Assembly (NCBI GenBank): GCA_934476075.1
Contig: CAKSNH010000006.1
Span: 59,431 to 123,430 of the forward strand
Length of the DNA stretch: 64,000 nt
DNA from: an uncultured Clostridia bacterium
GTDB taxonomy: Bacteria > Bacillota > Clostridia > UBA1381
Direction: 5' to 3'
Under the pieces are notes generated by a model that had not been told where the DNA came from, searched no databases, and saw only the letters and a list, made by a program, of their open reading frames with translations. The stretch's first letter is position 1. Every line of letters starts with the position of its first letter. The position numbers and the translations under genes are program-made. Shown piece after piece: positions 43,467-51,873 of this stretch.

Positions 43467-44816
43467 TTGGGAAAATTATTTGGAACTGACGGTATCAGAG
43501 GTGTGGCAAACACAGAACTTACAGCTGACCTTGCATTCAGAACAGGTCTTGGCGGCGGATATGTACTTACAAAATCATGTACACACCGTCCGAGAATTTT
43601 GATAGGCAAAGATACAAGGAAATCGGGCGATATGCTCGAAGCCGCTCTTACAGCGGGACTTTGCTCTATGGGAGCTAAGGTTATTCCGCTTGGAATTATT
43701 CCTACTCCGGCGGTTGCATATCTTACAAGACTTTATAAAGCTGATGCCGGTGTCGTAATTTCCGCATCGCACAATCCATGCGAATACAACGGTATCAAGT
43801 TTTTTAACAGCGAAGGTTACAAGCTGAGCGATGATATTGAAAACGAAATCGAAGATTATATTACAGGCAAAAAGGTTATTGAGGATATGCCTACACACGG
43901 TAAAATCGGCTATGTATCCGCTAACCACAATGCTGTTGAAGATTATGTCAGCTTTGCAGTATCAACTGTTGACTGCCGTCTGAAAGGCTTGAAAGTGGCA
44001 ATCGACTGTGCCAACGGTGCAAGCTACGAAACATCGTTCAAGGCATTGTCAAAGCTTGGTGCTGAGGTTGAAGCAATCCACAACACACCAAACGGTACAA
44101 ATATCAACGATAAGTGCGGTTCTACACATATGGAAAGCTTGCAGAACTATGTTGTGTCAATCGGTGCTGATGTAGGTCTTGCATTTGACGGTGACGCAGA
44201 CCGTATGCTTGCCGTTGATGAAAAGGGTAACATTATTGACGGTGACCAAATTATGGCTGTTTGTGCAAATTACATGAAGTCACAGGGAACATTGAAACAG
44301 GATACCCTTGTTGCCACTGTTATGAGTAATCTTGGCTTATTTATGGCGGGTGAAAAATTGGGTATTAATATCCCTCGCACAAAGGTCGGCGACAGATATG
44401 TGCTTGAAGAAATGCTTGATAAAGGCTATGTACTGGGCGGTGAGCAGTCGGGACATATAATTTTCCTTGACCACAACACAACCGGTGACGGACTTGTAAG
44501 TGCATTGCAGTTCCTTTCTGTTCTGAAAAAGACAGGTATGAAAGCGTCCGAGGCGGCAAGTATAGTAAATGTTCTTCCACAGGTTTTGAAAAATGCAAAA
44601 GTTAAGAATGAAAATAAGAATTCATACATGGAGAACCCTGAAATCGCACAGGTTATCAACGAACTTGAAAAAGAATTCAACGGTGCGGGCAGAGTTTTGA
44701 TTCGTCCGTCGGGCACAGAGCCTCTTGTTCGTGTAATGATTGAAGGCAGTGATATTGATTATATCACAAAACGTGCAACAGAATTGGCAGAATTAATTGA
44801 AAAGAATTTAGGCTAA
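43467..44816 (+). CDS. glmM: Phosphoglucosamine mutase
   Basis: 449 residues; converts glucosamine 6-phosphate to the 1-phosphate for UDP-GlcNAc. MGKLFGTDGIRGVAN at the start, phosphoserine loop VVISASHNPCEYNGIK (near 97-112), metal loop AFDGDADRM, sugar loop GGEQSGHI and phosphate loop RPSGTEPLVRVM. The start is TTG with AGGAGG eight bases upstream. Confidence 0.97.
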   Translation: MGKLFGTDGIRGVANTELTADLAFRTGLGGGYVLTKSCTHRPRILIGKDTRKSGDMLEAALTAGLCSMGAKVIPLGIIPTPAVAYLTRLYKADAGVVISASHNPCEYNGIKFFNSEGYKLSDDIENEIEDYITGKKVIEDMPTHGKIGYVSANHNAVEDYVSFAVSTVDCRLKGLKVAIDCANGASYETSFKALSKLGAEVEAIHNTPNGTNINDKCGSTHMESLQNYVVSIGADVGLAFDGDADRMLAVDEKGNIIDGDQIMAVCANYMKSQGTLKQDTLVATVMSNLGLFMAGEKLGINIPRTKVGDRYVLEEMLDKGYVLGGEQSGHIIFLDHNTTGDGLVSALQFLSVLKKTGMKASEAASIVNVLPQVLKNAKVKNENKNSYMENPEIAQVINELEKEFNGAGRVLIRPSGTEPLVRVMIEGSDIDYITKRATELAELIEKNLG

Positions 44817-44820
44817 AATA

Positions 44821-44857
44821 AATGGGCTGTAAAAATTTTTTACAGCCCATTATTTTT
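44821..44857 (+). terminator. Terminator after glmM
   Basis: AATGGGCTGTAAAAA pairs perfectly with its complement around one T; T5 follows. Confidence 0.88.
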
Positions 44858-44860
44858 GAT

Positions 44861-44962
44861 TTTTTAATTTGTAGGAAATTGCGTAAAAACGCAATGACGA
44901 AAAATCAAAAATGCTACCTTAGTCCTCCGCCCGCAGGCGGTGCTTCTATCAGAAGCTTTTTT
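44861..44962 (+). repeat. Dispersed 3'-end repeat, copy B (full length)
   Basis: About 102 bp, about 93 percent like copy C by eye: AATTTGTAGGAAATTGCG, ACGCAATGACGAAAAATC, CCGCC-CGCA-GGCGG hairpin, GCTTCT-ATC-AGAAGC hairpin, T6. Its T-run enters the stop codon of the minus-strand cyclophilin gene. Confidence 0.9.
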
Positions 44963-45869
44963 ATTCATCAATTACGATACTGCTTATAACTACACTTTCA
45001 AGCGGTTTGTCATTTGCATCGGTTTTGACGTTTGCAATCTTATCCACAACACCAATTCCCGACTTTACCTTTCCGAATGCGGCATATTCTCCGTCAAGAT
45101 AAGCATTATCTTGGTGCATAATAAAGAATTGGCTTGACGCCGAATTATACTGCATGGAGCGTGCCATTGAAATTACTCCCCTTTTATGTGCAAGCGTATT
45201 TTGTGTAAATCCGTTTGCGGCAAATTCGCCCTCGATAGTTTCCGATGAACCACCAAAGCCTGTGCCCATTGGGTCACCGCCCTGAATCATAAAATCTTTT
45301 ATAACACGATGATATGTAAGTCCGTTATAAAATCCCGATTTTGCAAGTTTTATAAAATTATCTACCGTCTTTGGAGCATATTCCGGATATAGTTCAATAA
45401 CCATTCTGCCATATCCGTTCACATCTATGATAGCGGCAGGCTTTTCATATTTGCAAAGATATACTGTCTGTTCATTTTCGTCCCATGCTACATTTAAACC
45501 CAAGCTTTCACCGACAAATCTAAGCGGTACAAGTGTCCTGTCATTAATCAGCATCGGTTCGGTATCAAGGGTTATGTTTTGAATATCATCTGCTTTTTTT
45601 ATAACCGCTGTTTTATCCCCCACCGTAAGAGTAATCTCCGTATCATTGTATGATGCGTTTACCGTTCCGTCGTCCCATTGCACTTGTGCACCGATTTCCT
45701 CAAATATTTTACGCATAGGCACTAATGTTCTGTCATTGATTATCTGTGGTTGTGTATCAAAAACCAGCAACTCATCATTCAATTTTACATTTACATTCTC
45801 ATCGGCAAATGAGGATATTCCGCCCAATATCAAAATTCCCGATAATATTCCCGCAATAATTTTTTTCAT
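44961..45869 (-). CDS. Exported cyclophilin-type peptidyl-prolyl isomerase with copper-amine-oxidase-like domains
   Basis: 302 residues. Signal peptide MKKIIAGILSGILILGGISS to SFA. About 25-135 are copper-amine-oxidase N-like wall modules with two INDRTLVPMRKIFEE / INDRTLVPLRFVGES marks. About 145-300 is a cyclophilin domain: MVIELYPEYAPKTVDNFIKL, GLTYHRVIKDFMIQGGDP, SASSQFFIMHQDNAYLDGEY (SQFFIMHQ) and AFGKV, with the catalytic Arg in YHRVI. It would fold exported proteins at the cell wall. Good promoter upstream. Confidence 0.92.
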   Translation of the reverse strand: MKKIIAGILSGILILGGISSFADENVNVKLNDELLVFDTQPQIINDRTLVPMRKIFEEIGAQVQWDDGTVNASYNDTEITLTVGDKTAVIKKADDIQNITLDTEPMLINDRTLVPLRFVGESLGLNVAWDENEQTVYLCKYEKPAAIIDVNGYGRMVIELYPEYAPKTVDNFIKLAKSGFYNGLTYHRVIKDFMIQGGDPMGTGFGGSSETIEGEFAANGFTQNTLAHKRGVISMARSMQYNSASSQFFIMHQDNAYLDGEYAAFGKVKSGIGVVDKIANVKTDANDKPLESVVISSIVIDE

Positions 45870-45898
45870 ATCAAATCTCCTTTGTTTGTGATAATACT

Positions 45899-45927
45899 AT
45901 TTTATCATTTGAATAACATATCGTCAA
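45899..45927 (-). promoter_or_regulatory. Sigma-A promoter of the cyclophilin gene
   Basis: Minus-strand TTGACG (45927-45922), 17-bp spacer, TAAAAT (45904-45899). Confidence 0.72.
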
Positions 45928-45989
45928 TCAATCACACAAATTTTTTATTTGCATAATATATACTATCAATAGAAAAGGAGGAATTGAAT

Positions 45990-46133
45990 ATGGGACTATT
46001 TGGCGGATGTGGCTGCGGAGGTAACAATGACCAATGGATTTGGATTTTGATTATCATCGTTATTTTGATTTGCTGCTGCGATAACGGCGGCGGTTTATTC
46101 GGCGGTTGCGGTTGCAATGATAAGTGCTGCTAA
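45990..46133 (+). CDS. Tiny Gly/Cys-rich membrane protein
   Basis: 47 residues: MGLFGGCGCGG, then a hydrophobic helix WIWILIIIVILICCC (about 16-30), then a mirrored GGGLFGGCGCNDKCC tail. Nine Cys in 47 residues. AAAGGAGG seven bases ahead and an independent terminator support a real gene, though it is too short for ordinary gene calling. Similar short Gly/Cys-rich one-helix proteins are frequent in Clostridia; some resemble YjcZ-type sporulation peptides. A role in metal binding or the spore is a guess. Confidence 0.7.
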   Translation: MGLFGGCGCGGNNDQWIWILIIIVILICCCDNGGGLFGGCGCNDKCC

Positions 46134-46145
46134 TACGGCGGCAAC

Positions 46146-46183
46146 AAAAAGAGGGGTATCCGAAAGGATATTCCTCTTTTTTG
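46146..46183 (+). terminator. Terminator after the tiny Cys-rich gene
   Basis: AAAAAGAGGGGTATCC, a GAAA tetraloop, GGATATTCCTCTTTTTT. Confidence 0.9.
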
Positions 46184-46208
46184 GGTTTAACAAAAAAATG
46201 TGCGTAGT

Positions 46209-46601
46209 TTACTTATTACCCCTGTCAAATTTATATTCCAATACATGACCTATAAGTTTTTCTGCCTGAACACCAAATTCCTTTGCCACATTTCTGATAT
46301 TGTCATTTATCAAATATGAATATTCTTTTTGAAATTTTTTCAAATCCTCACCATGTAACATATATTCGCTGATGCCGTTTGGCACAGCACCAAGTTTTTT
46401 CATTAATGCTTGTGACGGATAGTTGTCAACATCTACTCTCGCTCTGTAATATCTGTTTCCTGTAAACTTTGTAACCACATTCATAAATAAATCAAGTGCA
46501 TAAGTACCGTAGCCTTTATTGCAAAATTCTTTCTTTTCCTCAATCGCAATTTCCCAAACACTGCTTTTCAAATCCCTTATCAAACAATAACCAACACACA
46601 T
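46209..46601 (-). pseudogene. N-terminally truncated GNAT acetyltransferase
   Basis: 130 residues starting MCVGYCLIRDL, which is already strand beta-4 of a GNAT fold; the acetyl-CoA loop CNKGYGTYAL (for the usual RGxGxG/A) follows near residue 28. The first 35-50 residues typical of the family are missing, there is no ribosome site, and a TAA lies in frame 24 bp upstream next to the metA promoter. Probably a remnant, unless a non-ATG start within that 24 bp is used. Confidence 0.6.
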
Positions 46602-46627
46602 AATTTCAACAAAATTTTATGTAAACA

Positions 46628-46656
46628 TTGATTTTTCCCCGTTAATGAGTTATACT
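46628..46656 (+). promoter_or_regulatory. Sigma-A promoter of metA
   Basis: TTGATT (46628-46633), 17-bp spacer, TATACT (46651-46656). The leader to the ATG is only about 27 nt, too short for a SAM riboswitch or T-box. Confidence 0.7.
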
Positions 46657-46689
46657 TTATATTGAACTAATTTTACAGGAGGTTTTTTC

Positions 46690-47607
46690 ATGCCTATCAG
46701 AATACCCGATAAATTACCTGCAACACACCAGTTACGCAGTGAAAATATATTTGTAATAAGCGAAACAAAAGCTATGCACCAAGATATACGTCCGCTTAAA
46801 ATCGCTATCGTAAATCTGATGCCTACAAAAATCACTACCGAAACTCAGCTTTTACGGCTTCTGAGCAATTCACCTTTGCAGCTTGAAATTGATTTGGTGA
46901 AAATGAACAGCCACGAATCAAAAAATACACCTAACGAACATTTGGCTGAATTCTATACCCGTTTTCAGGATATAAAAAATTCCAAATATGACGGTATGAT
47001 TATCACGGGTGCACCTGTCGAAAATCTTGATTTTGAAGATGTCGATTACTGGGACGAACTCAAAGAAATCATGGAGTGGTCAAAAACTCACGTCACCTCT
47101 ACCCTGCATATCTGCTGGGCGGCACAGGCAGGATTATATTATCACTACGGTATACCGAAATATTCTCTGCCTAAAAAATGTTTCGGCATATTCAAGCACC
47201 ATGTAAACCGCAAAACCGCTAAATTGGTGCGTGGCTTTGACAATGAGTTTTACGCTCCTCATTCACGTCACACCGCCATTAATTCCGAGGACATCGACAA
47301 AGTGCCCGAACTTGAAATTCTTGCTGAGTCTGACGAGGCGGGTGTATATATCGTATTTTCAAAAGGCGGAAGACGTATTTTCGTCACAGGTCATTCCGAA
47401 TATGACGCAACCACTCTCCATGAAGAATATATGCGTGATTTGGCAAAGGGAAAAGATATTAATATCCCTAAGAATTATTATCCGAATGATGACCCTACCC
47501 AACCGCCGTTGGTACGCTGGCGCAGTCATGCCAATTTATTATTTTCTAATTGGCTTAACTATTTTGTCTACCAGATTACGCCTTACGATATTGAAAGCAT
47601 TAAATAA
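46690..47607 (+). CDS. metAA: Homoserine O-acetyltransferase (MetA type)
   Basis: 305 residues, full length. Activates homoserine for methionine synthesis. The catalytic Cys142 is in HICWAAQAG and the His in GHSEYD. Position 111 is Glu (TGAPVENLDFE), which in this family marks acetyl-CoA use as in Bacillus cereus; Gly at this place marks succinyl-CoA use as in Escherichia coli. Strong AGGAGG. Monocistronic with its own promoter and terminator. It supplies methionine for the metK and spermidine genes at 50.7-55.8 kb. Confidence 0.93.
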   Translation: MPIRIPDKLPATHQLRSENIFVISETKAMHQDIRPLKIAIVNLMPTKITTETQLLRLLSNSPLQLEIDLVKMNSHESKNTPNEHLAEFYTRFQDIKNSKYDGMIITGAPVENLDFEDVDYWDELKEIMEWSKTHVTSTLHICWAAQAGLYYHYGIPKYSLPKKCFGIFKHHVNRKTAKLVRGFDNEFYAPHSRHTAINSEDIDKVPELEILAESDEAGVYIVFSKGGRRIFVTGHSEYDATTLHEEYMRDLAKGKDINIPKNYYPNDDPTQPPLVRWRSHANLLFSNWLNYFVYQITPYDIESIK

Positions 47608-47613
47608 TTTTTT

Positions 47614-47650
47614 AACACATTTTGCATTTTTGTGCGAAATGTGTTTTTTG
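47614..47650 (+). terminator. Terminator after metA
   Basis: AACACATTTTGCA pairs with TGCGAAATGTGTT (one mismatch) and T6 follows. Confidence 0.8.
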
Positions 47651-47735
47651 TTTCTTTTGGAAATTTTTGAATTGTATAATCTAAAAAAATATGACAGATT
47701 ATAATATTGTAAACTTTCTATAAGGAGCAATCACA

Positions 47736-49067
47736 ATGAAAACTATATTTTTTAAAAGACTTATAACCCTTGTTTTAGCAATAGTCTTAATAACTCTCGG
47801 CACTGCCGTAGCCGCACCTACCGTTGTCGAACTTGAAAAATCACAGGAGAAAAATTCTGTATGTACTTTTACTATTGACGATTTTGAAAATTGTTATACC
47901 GATACAACCGCTATACAAAGTATCGTTATCACATCTCTTGCCGACCACGGTACACTGCGTATCAATGACAGTGCTGTCACCAAAAATCAGTCCATACCTA
48001 TATATGATGTTTCCTCTCTGACGCTCACCCCAGACGCCGACTACACCGGCTCGGTCACTTTCTCATTCAAAGCGTCAAACGGGAATTCGCTTTCAAACAA
48101 TACTACTGCAAAAATAACATATATAGAAAATCTGTCCTCAACTATTCCTATCGCAAATTCATTTAATCTGAACATCACCCGAAACACTCCAAAATCGGCA
48201 AAGCTTGATTACAATTACTCCGGCAGTGAATTACTGTCATTCACAATTTTTGAACTGCCACAAAAAGGAACGGTGGAGATAACCGGTCAGAACGGCGAAT
48301 TTGTCTATACTCCGCACACCGACCAGCTTGGCACAGATAGTTTCACTTTCAGAGTATCCACAGACAAAATCGACTCAAATATAGCCTCATGTACAATTAA
48401 CATTTCCGAGCCGACATCAGCCGTTACACCGTTTAATTTTGTGTATCAGGACACAATAAATCACTGGGTGAACTATTCCGCCGTCAAGATGGTGGAGGAA
48501 AATATCTACAAGGGCGAGCGTATCGGTGACAAATACTATTTCAGACCCGATGTATTACTAACCCGAATTGATGTTATAAACTACATTCTTGCGGTTTTAA
48601 AAGCTGATACCGATGTTGCTGACAATGACGATATTCATGTATTCACTGACAGTCCGTCACTGCCCGACTATATCAACAAGCCTGCATACACAGCCTACAA
48701 ACTCGGCATAATCGACGGCAAAAATATAAACGGCGGACTATATCTAAATCCTTACGATAACATTACACGCTCCGAAATTGTCAAAATGCTAGACAAAGCC
48801 ATGGGAGCAAAAACAAGAAGTGATATAGCTCTTAAATATATTGACGGAAACAATATCCCCGATTGGGCGGTTCAGCATTTCAAAAATATGATAGCCTACG
48901 GCATTATACAAGGCTACGAAGATAATTCTATCCGTCCGTATGCACTTGTTACCAAGGCACAAGCCACCGAAATGATGTATCAATTACTCAAATACAACGA
49001 AAAAAATACTCCCACTCTTGCCGAAAAAGCATTATCGGGAATTTATAACAGAAACAATTTACTATGA
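47736..49067 (+). CDS. S-layer-homology surface protein with cadherin-like Ig domains
   Basis: 443 residues. Signal peptide ends near AVA (about 26). About 30-230 contains two beta-sandwich domains of the post-secretion cadherin/Ig type (LTPDADYTGSVTFSFKASNG, FVYTPHTDQLGTDSFTFRVS). About 237-430 are SLH repeats (DTINHWVNYSAVKMVEENIY; ITRSEIVKMLDKAMG; IPDWAVQHFKNMIAYGIIQG) that tether it to pyruvylated wall polymer. 14 bp before spoVAD; a link to spore genes is unclear. Confidence 0.85.
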   Translation: MKTIFFKRLITLVLAIVLITLGTAVAAPTVVELEKSQEKNSVCTFTIDDFENCYTDTTAIQSIVITSLADHGTLRINDSAVTKNQSIPIYDVSSLTLTPDADYTGSVTFSFKASNGNSLSNNTTAKITYIENLSSTIPIANSFNLNITRNTPKSAKLDYNYSGSELLSFTIFELPQKGTVEITGQNGEFVYTPHTDQLGTDSFTFRVSTDKIDSNIASCTINISEPTSAVTPFNFVYQDTINHWVNYSAVKMVEENIYKGERIGDKYYFRPDVLLTRIDVINYILAVLKADTDVADNDDIHVFTDSPSLPDYINKPAYTAYKLGIIDGKNINGGLYLNPYDNITRSEIVKMLDKAMGAKTRSDIALKYIDGNNIPDWAVQHFKNMIAYGIIQGYEDNSIRPYALVTKAQATEMMYQLLKYNEKNTPTLAEKALSGIYNRNNLL

Positions 49068-49081
49068 CGAGGTGATAAAGT

Positions 49082-50092
49082 ATGTCTAAACGAATCGGCA
49101 AACAAACTATATGCTTTAAAAATCCGCCGGCTATAATACAAACCGCATCAACTGTTGGCATTAAAGAGGGAGAAGGTCCGCTTGCTCCGTATTTTGACAC
49201 CGTTCTGACCGACGATTACTGGGGCGAAAGCTCATGGGCAATGGCGGAGAGTAAACTCCAATCCGAAACCGCAAAAACGGTTCTGAGAAAATCCCACCTG
49301 AAAAATACCGATATAAACTATGTTCTTGCAGGCGATTTGCTGAACCAATGCGGCGGCACGCACTATGGTCTGCGTGATTTGGATATTCCTTTTCTGGGAC
49401 TGTACGGAGCTTGTTCCACAATGGTCGAGAGTATGTCAATCGGTGCAATGATAATCGACGGCGACTATGCCGATTATGTCATGGCTCTTACGTCAAGCCA
49501 CTTTTGTGCGTCGGAAAAACAGTTCCGTCTGCCATTGGAATACGGCGGTCAGCGTACACCGTCGGCACAATGGACTGTGACAGGCTGCGGTTCTGCCATA
49601 TTATCAAACAGCGGAAACGGTCCGAAAATAACAAAAATGACGACGGGCAAAATCGTGGACATGGGCATAACAGACGCAAATAATATGGGGGCGGCTATGG
49701 CTCCCGCCGCATTTGAAACCATAACCACACACTTTGAAGATACGGGACTTTCGCCGTCATACTACGATTTAATCCTGACGGGAGATTTGGGTGTTGTCGG
49801 CTCGAATATACTTGTTGACACCGCAAAAAATTCGGGATTTGACATTGCCAAAAATCACAATGACTGCGGCAAGCTTATATTCGACATCGACAAACAGGAC
49901 GTTCATGCCGGTGGCAGCGGATGCGGATGCTGCGGCTCGGTATTCTGCGGATATATCTATCAACGGCTGAAAGAAAAGAAACTGAACAAAATATTGCTTG
50001 TTGCAACGGGTGCACTGCTAAATCCCGATGTTGTGCTCCAAGGCGAGTCTATACCGTCCATTGCACACGCAATAGCTATTGAAAATGATTAA
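49082..50092 (+). CDS. spoVAD: Stage V sporulation protein AD
   Basis: 336 residues; thiolase-like fold that binds dipicolinic acid for its uptake into the forespore. Marks: KNPPAIIQTASTVGIKEGEG, GESSWAMAESKLQ, DIPFLGLYGACSTMVE and SGCGCCGSVFCGY. Ribosome site GACGAGGTG. Followed by spoVAE after 12 bp. spoVAC, normally just upstream, is absent; an SLH gene stands there. Confidence 0.95.
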   Translation: MSKRIGKQTICFKNPPAIIQTASTVGIKEGEGPLAPYFDTVLTDDYWGESSWAMAESKLQSETAKTVLRKSHLKNTDINYVLAGDLLNQCGGTHYGLRDLDIPFLGLYGACSTMVESMSIGAMIIDGDYADYVMALTSSHFCASEKQFRLPLEYGGQRTPSAQWTVTGCGSAILSNSGNGPKITKMTTGKIVDMGITDANNMGAAMAPAAFETITTHFEDTGLSPSYYDLILTGDLGVVGSNILVDTAKNSGFDIAKNHNDCGKLIFDIDKQDVHAGGSGCGCCGSVFCGYIYQRLKEKKLNKILLVATGALLNPDVVLQGESIPSIAHAIAIEND

Positions 50093-50104
50093 GGAGTGAT
50101 TTTT

Positions 50105-50461
50105 ATGGACTATTTAAAAGCCTTTGTTGTCGGCGGACTTATATGCGTAATCGGTCAGATTTTGATTGACAAAACAAAACTCACTCCGGCAAGAATACTC
50201 GTCAGCTTTGTCTGTGCAGGAGTATTTCTTCAACTAATCGGAGTATACGAGCCTATTGTTAAATTTGCAAAAGTGGGCGCTACTGTTCCTCTTACGGGAT
50301 TTGGTTACAGCCTTGCAAAGGGTGTTGCCCGTGCGGTCAGCGAGGACGGTATAATCGGCATTTTTACGGGCGGACTTAAAGCGACCGCCGGCGGTATAAC
50401 CGCTGCTATCATATTCGGCTTTTTAGTATCGCTGATATTCAAGCCAAAGGCAAAAAAATAG
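50105..50461 (+). CDS. spoVAE: Stage V sporulation protein AE
   Basis: 118 residues from MDYLKAFVVGG with AAGGAGTG six bases upstream. Three to four membrane helices; VGGLICVIGQILIDKTKLTP and GFGYSLAKGVARAV are family marks. Part of the SpoVA channel for dipicolinic acid. The stop TAG is the first base of repeat copy D. Confidence 0.93.
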   Translation: MDYLKAFVVGGLICVIGQILIDKTKLTPARILVSFVCAGVFLQLIGVYEPIVKFAKVGATVPLTGFGYSLAKGVARAVSEDGIIGIFTGGLKATAGGITAAIIFGFLVSLIFKPKAKK

Positions 50462-50526
50462 GAATAAGTCAGCATTTTTGATTTTTCGTCATTGCGTTTA
50501 CGCAATTTCCTACAAATTAAAAAAAA
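50461..50526 (-). repeat. Dispersed 3'-end repeat, copy D (short, inverted)
   Basis: In minus orientation: TTTTTTAATTTGTAGGAAAT, TGCGTAAACGCAATGACGAA, AAATCAAAAATGCTGACTTA, TTCC. Ends where the two hairpins would begin, at the spoVAE stop. The first 60 bp match copies B and C almost base for base. Confidence 0.85.
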
Positions 50527-50567
50527 TCGTATAGTCATATAGAGGGAGATTTGACTATACGATTTTT
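50521..50567. terminator. Bidirectional terminator between spoVAE and metK
   Basis: AAAAATCGTATAGTCA/TGACTATACGATTTTT, 16-bp stem with a 14-nt loop, A-run and T-run on either side. Serves both convergent genes. Confidence 0.88.
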
Positions 50568-50666
50568 CGTGTACGAATTACACTTTCTTTTCACTTGAAA
50601 GTATAACACAATTTTTATAAAATTACATTGTCAATAATGCTGTTTTTATTGCAAATATTGACTTTA

Positions 50667-51854
50667 TCACTTGCAAGCCGCCTTTAATGCGTCAACTCTG
50701 TCAGTCTTTTCCCATGTGACATTCAAATCTTCACGTCCCATGTGACCGTATGCGGCAAGCTTTTTATAGATAGGCTTTCTCAAATCCAAATCTCTGATAA
50801 TAGCGTTCGGACGCAAATCGAATACCTTTTCCACTGCCTCAACCAATTTTTCTTCGTCAACAGTACCTGTTCCGAATGTGTCAATCATAATAGATACAGG
50901 GTGTGCAACACCGATTGCATATGCAAGCTGAACCTCGCACTTCTTTGCAAGTCCTGCGGCTACAATATTCTTTGCCACATAACGTGATGCATAAGCTGCA
51001 CTTCTGTCAACCTTTGTAGGGTCTTTACCTGAGAACGCACCGCCGCCGTGTCTTGAATATCCGCCGTATGTGTCAACAATAATTTTTCTTCCTGTCAAAC
51101 CGCTGTCGCCCTGCGGACCGCCGACAACAAATCTGCCTGTCGGATTAACGAAAATCTTAGTATCATCATCAAGCAAGTTTGCCGGAATGATTACCTTAAT
51201 TACATTTTCGATAATATCCTTTCTGATTTGTTCCAAAGAAACATCTTCCGAATGTTGCGAAGATACAACAACTGCGTCAACTCTTGCCGGCACACCGTCA
51301 ATATATTCAATAGTAACCTGTGTTTTGCCGTCCGGACGCAAATAAGGCAAAGTGCCGTTCTTTCTTACCTCTGTAAGTCTTTTTGCAAGCTTATGTGCAA
51401 GCGAGATAGGCATAGGCATAAGCTCCGGAGTTTCATCACAAGCATAGCCGAACATCATACCTTGGTCACCCGCACCTGTCGAATTATCTTCTTCCTCTTT
51501 TGCACCTGTCTTATTTTCCAATGCTTTGTCAACACCCATAGCAATATCTGCCGACTGCTCGTCAATAGATGTAAGCACCGCACAGGTTTCCGAATCAAAG
51601 CCATACTTTGCTCTGTCATAACCGATTTCCTTTACAACCTGTCTTGCAATCTTCGGAATATCCACATAGCAAGATGTTGTAATTTCACCCATTATATTAA
51701 TCATACCTGTTGTACAAGTAGTTTCGCAAGCAACACGAGCCTTAGGGTCCTGTGCTATTATAGCGTCCAAAACAGCGTCTGAAATCTGGTCACAAATTTT
51801 ATCAGGATGTCCTTCTGTTACAGACTCTGATGTAAACAATACTTTTTTACTCAT
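50667..51854 (-). CDS. metK: S-adenosylmethionine synthetase
   Basis: 395 residues; makes SAM from methionine and ATP. SESVTEGHPDKICDQISDAV (VTEGHPDKICDQISD), GAGDQGMMFGYA, GRFVVGGPQGDSGLTGRKI and GGGAFSGKDPTKVDRSAAY are intact. AGGAGG ten bases before the ATG. Last gene of the polyamine operon, 19 bp after speB: SAM supply is wired to spermidine synthesis. No SAM riboswitch lies before it. Confidence 0.97.
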   Translation of the reverse strand: MSKKVLFTSESVTEGHPDKICDQISDAVLDAIIAQDPKARVACETTCTTGMINIMGEITTSCYVDIPKIARQVVKEIGYDRAKYGFDSETCAVLTSIDEQSADIAMGVDKALENKTGAKEEEDNSTGAGDQGMMFGYACDETPELMPMPISLAHKLAKRLTEVRKNGTLPYLRPDGKTQVTIEYIDGVPARVDAVVVSSQHSEDVSLEQIRKDIIENVIKVIIPANLLDDDTKIFVNPTGRFVVGGPQGDSGLTGRKIIVDTYGGYSRHGGGAFSGKDPTKVDRSAAYASRYVAKNIVAAGLAKKCEVQLAYAIGVAHPVSIMIDTFGTGTVDEEKLVEAVEKVFDLRPNAIIRDLDLRKPIYKKLAAYGHMGREDLNVTWEKTDRVDALKAACK

Positions 51855-51873
51855 TTTATTATATCCTCCTACA

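Noticed and set aside
46628..46690. SAM riboswitch or T-box before metA
   Set aside because: The leader from the promoter is only about 27 nt and shows no hairpin.
51855..51873. SAM riboswitch before metK
   Set aside because: Only 19 bp separate speB and metK.
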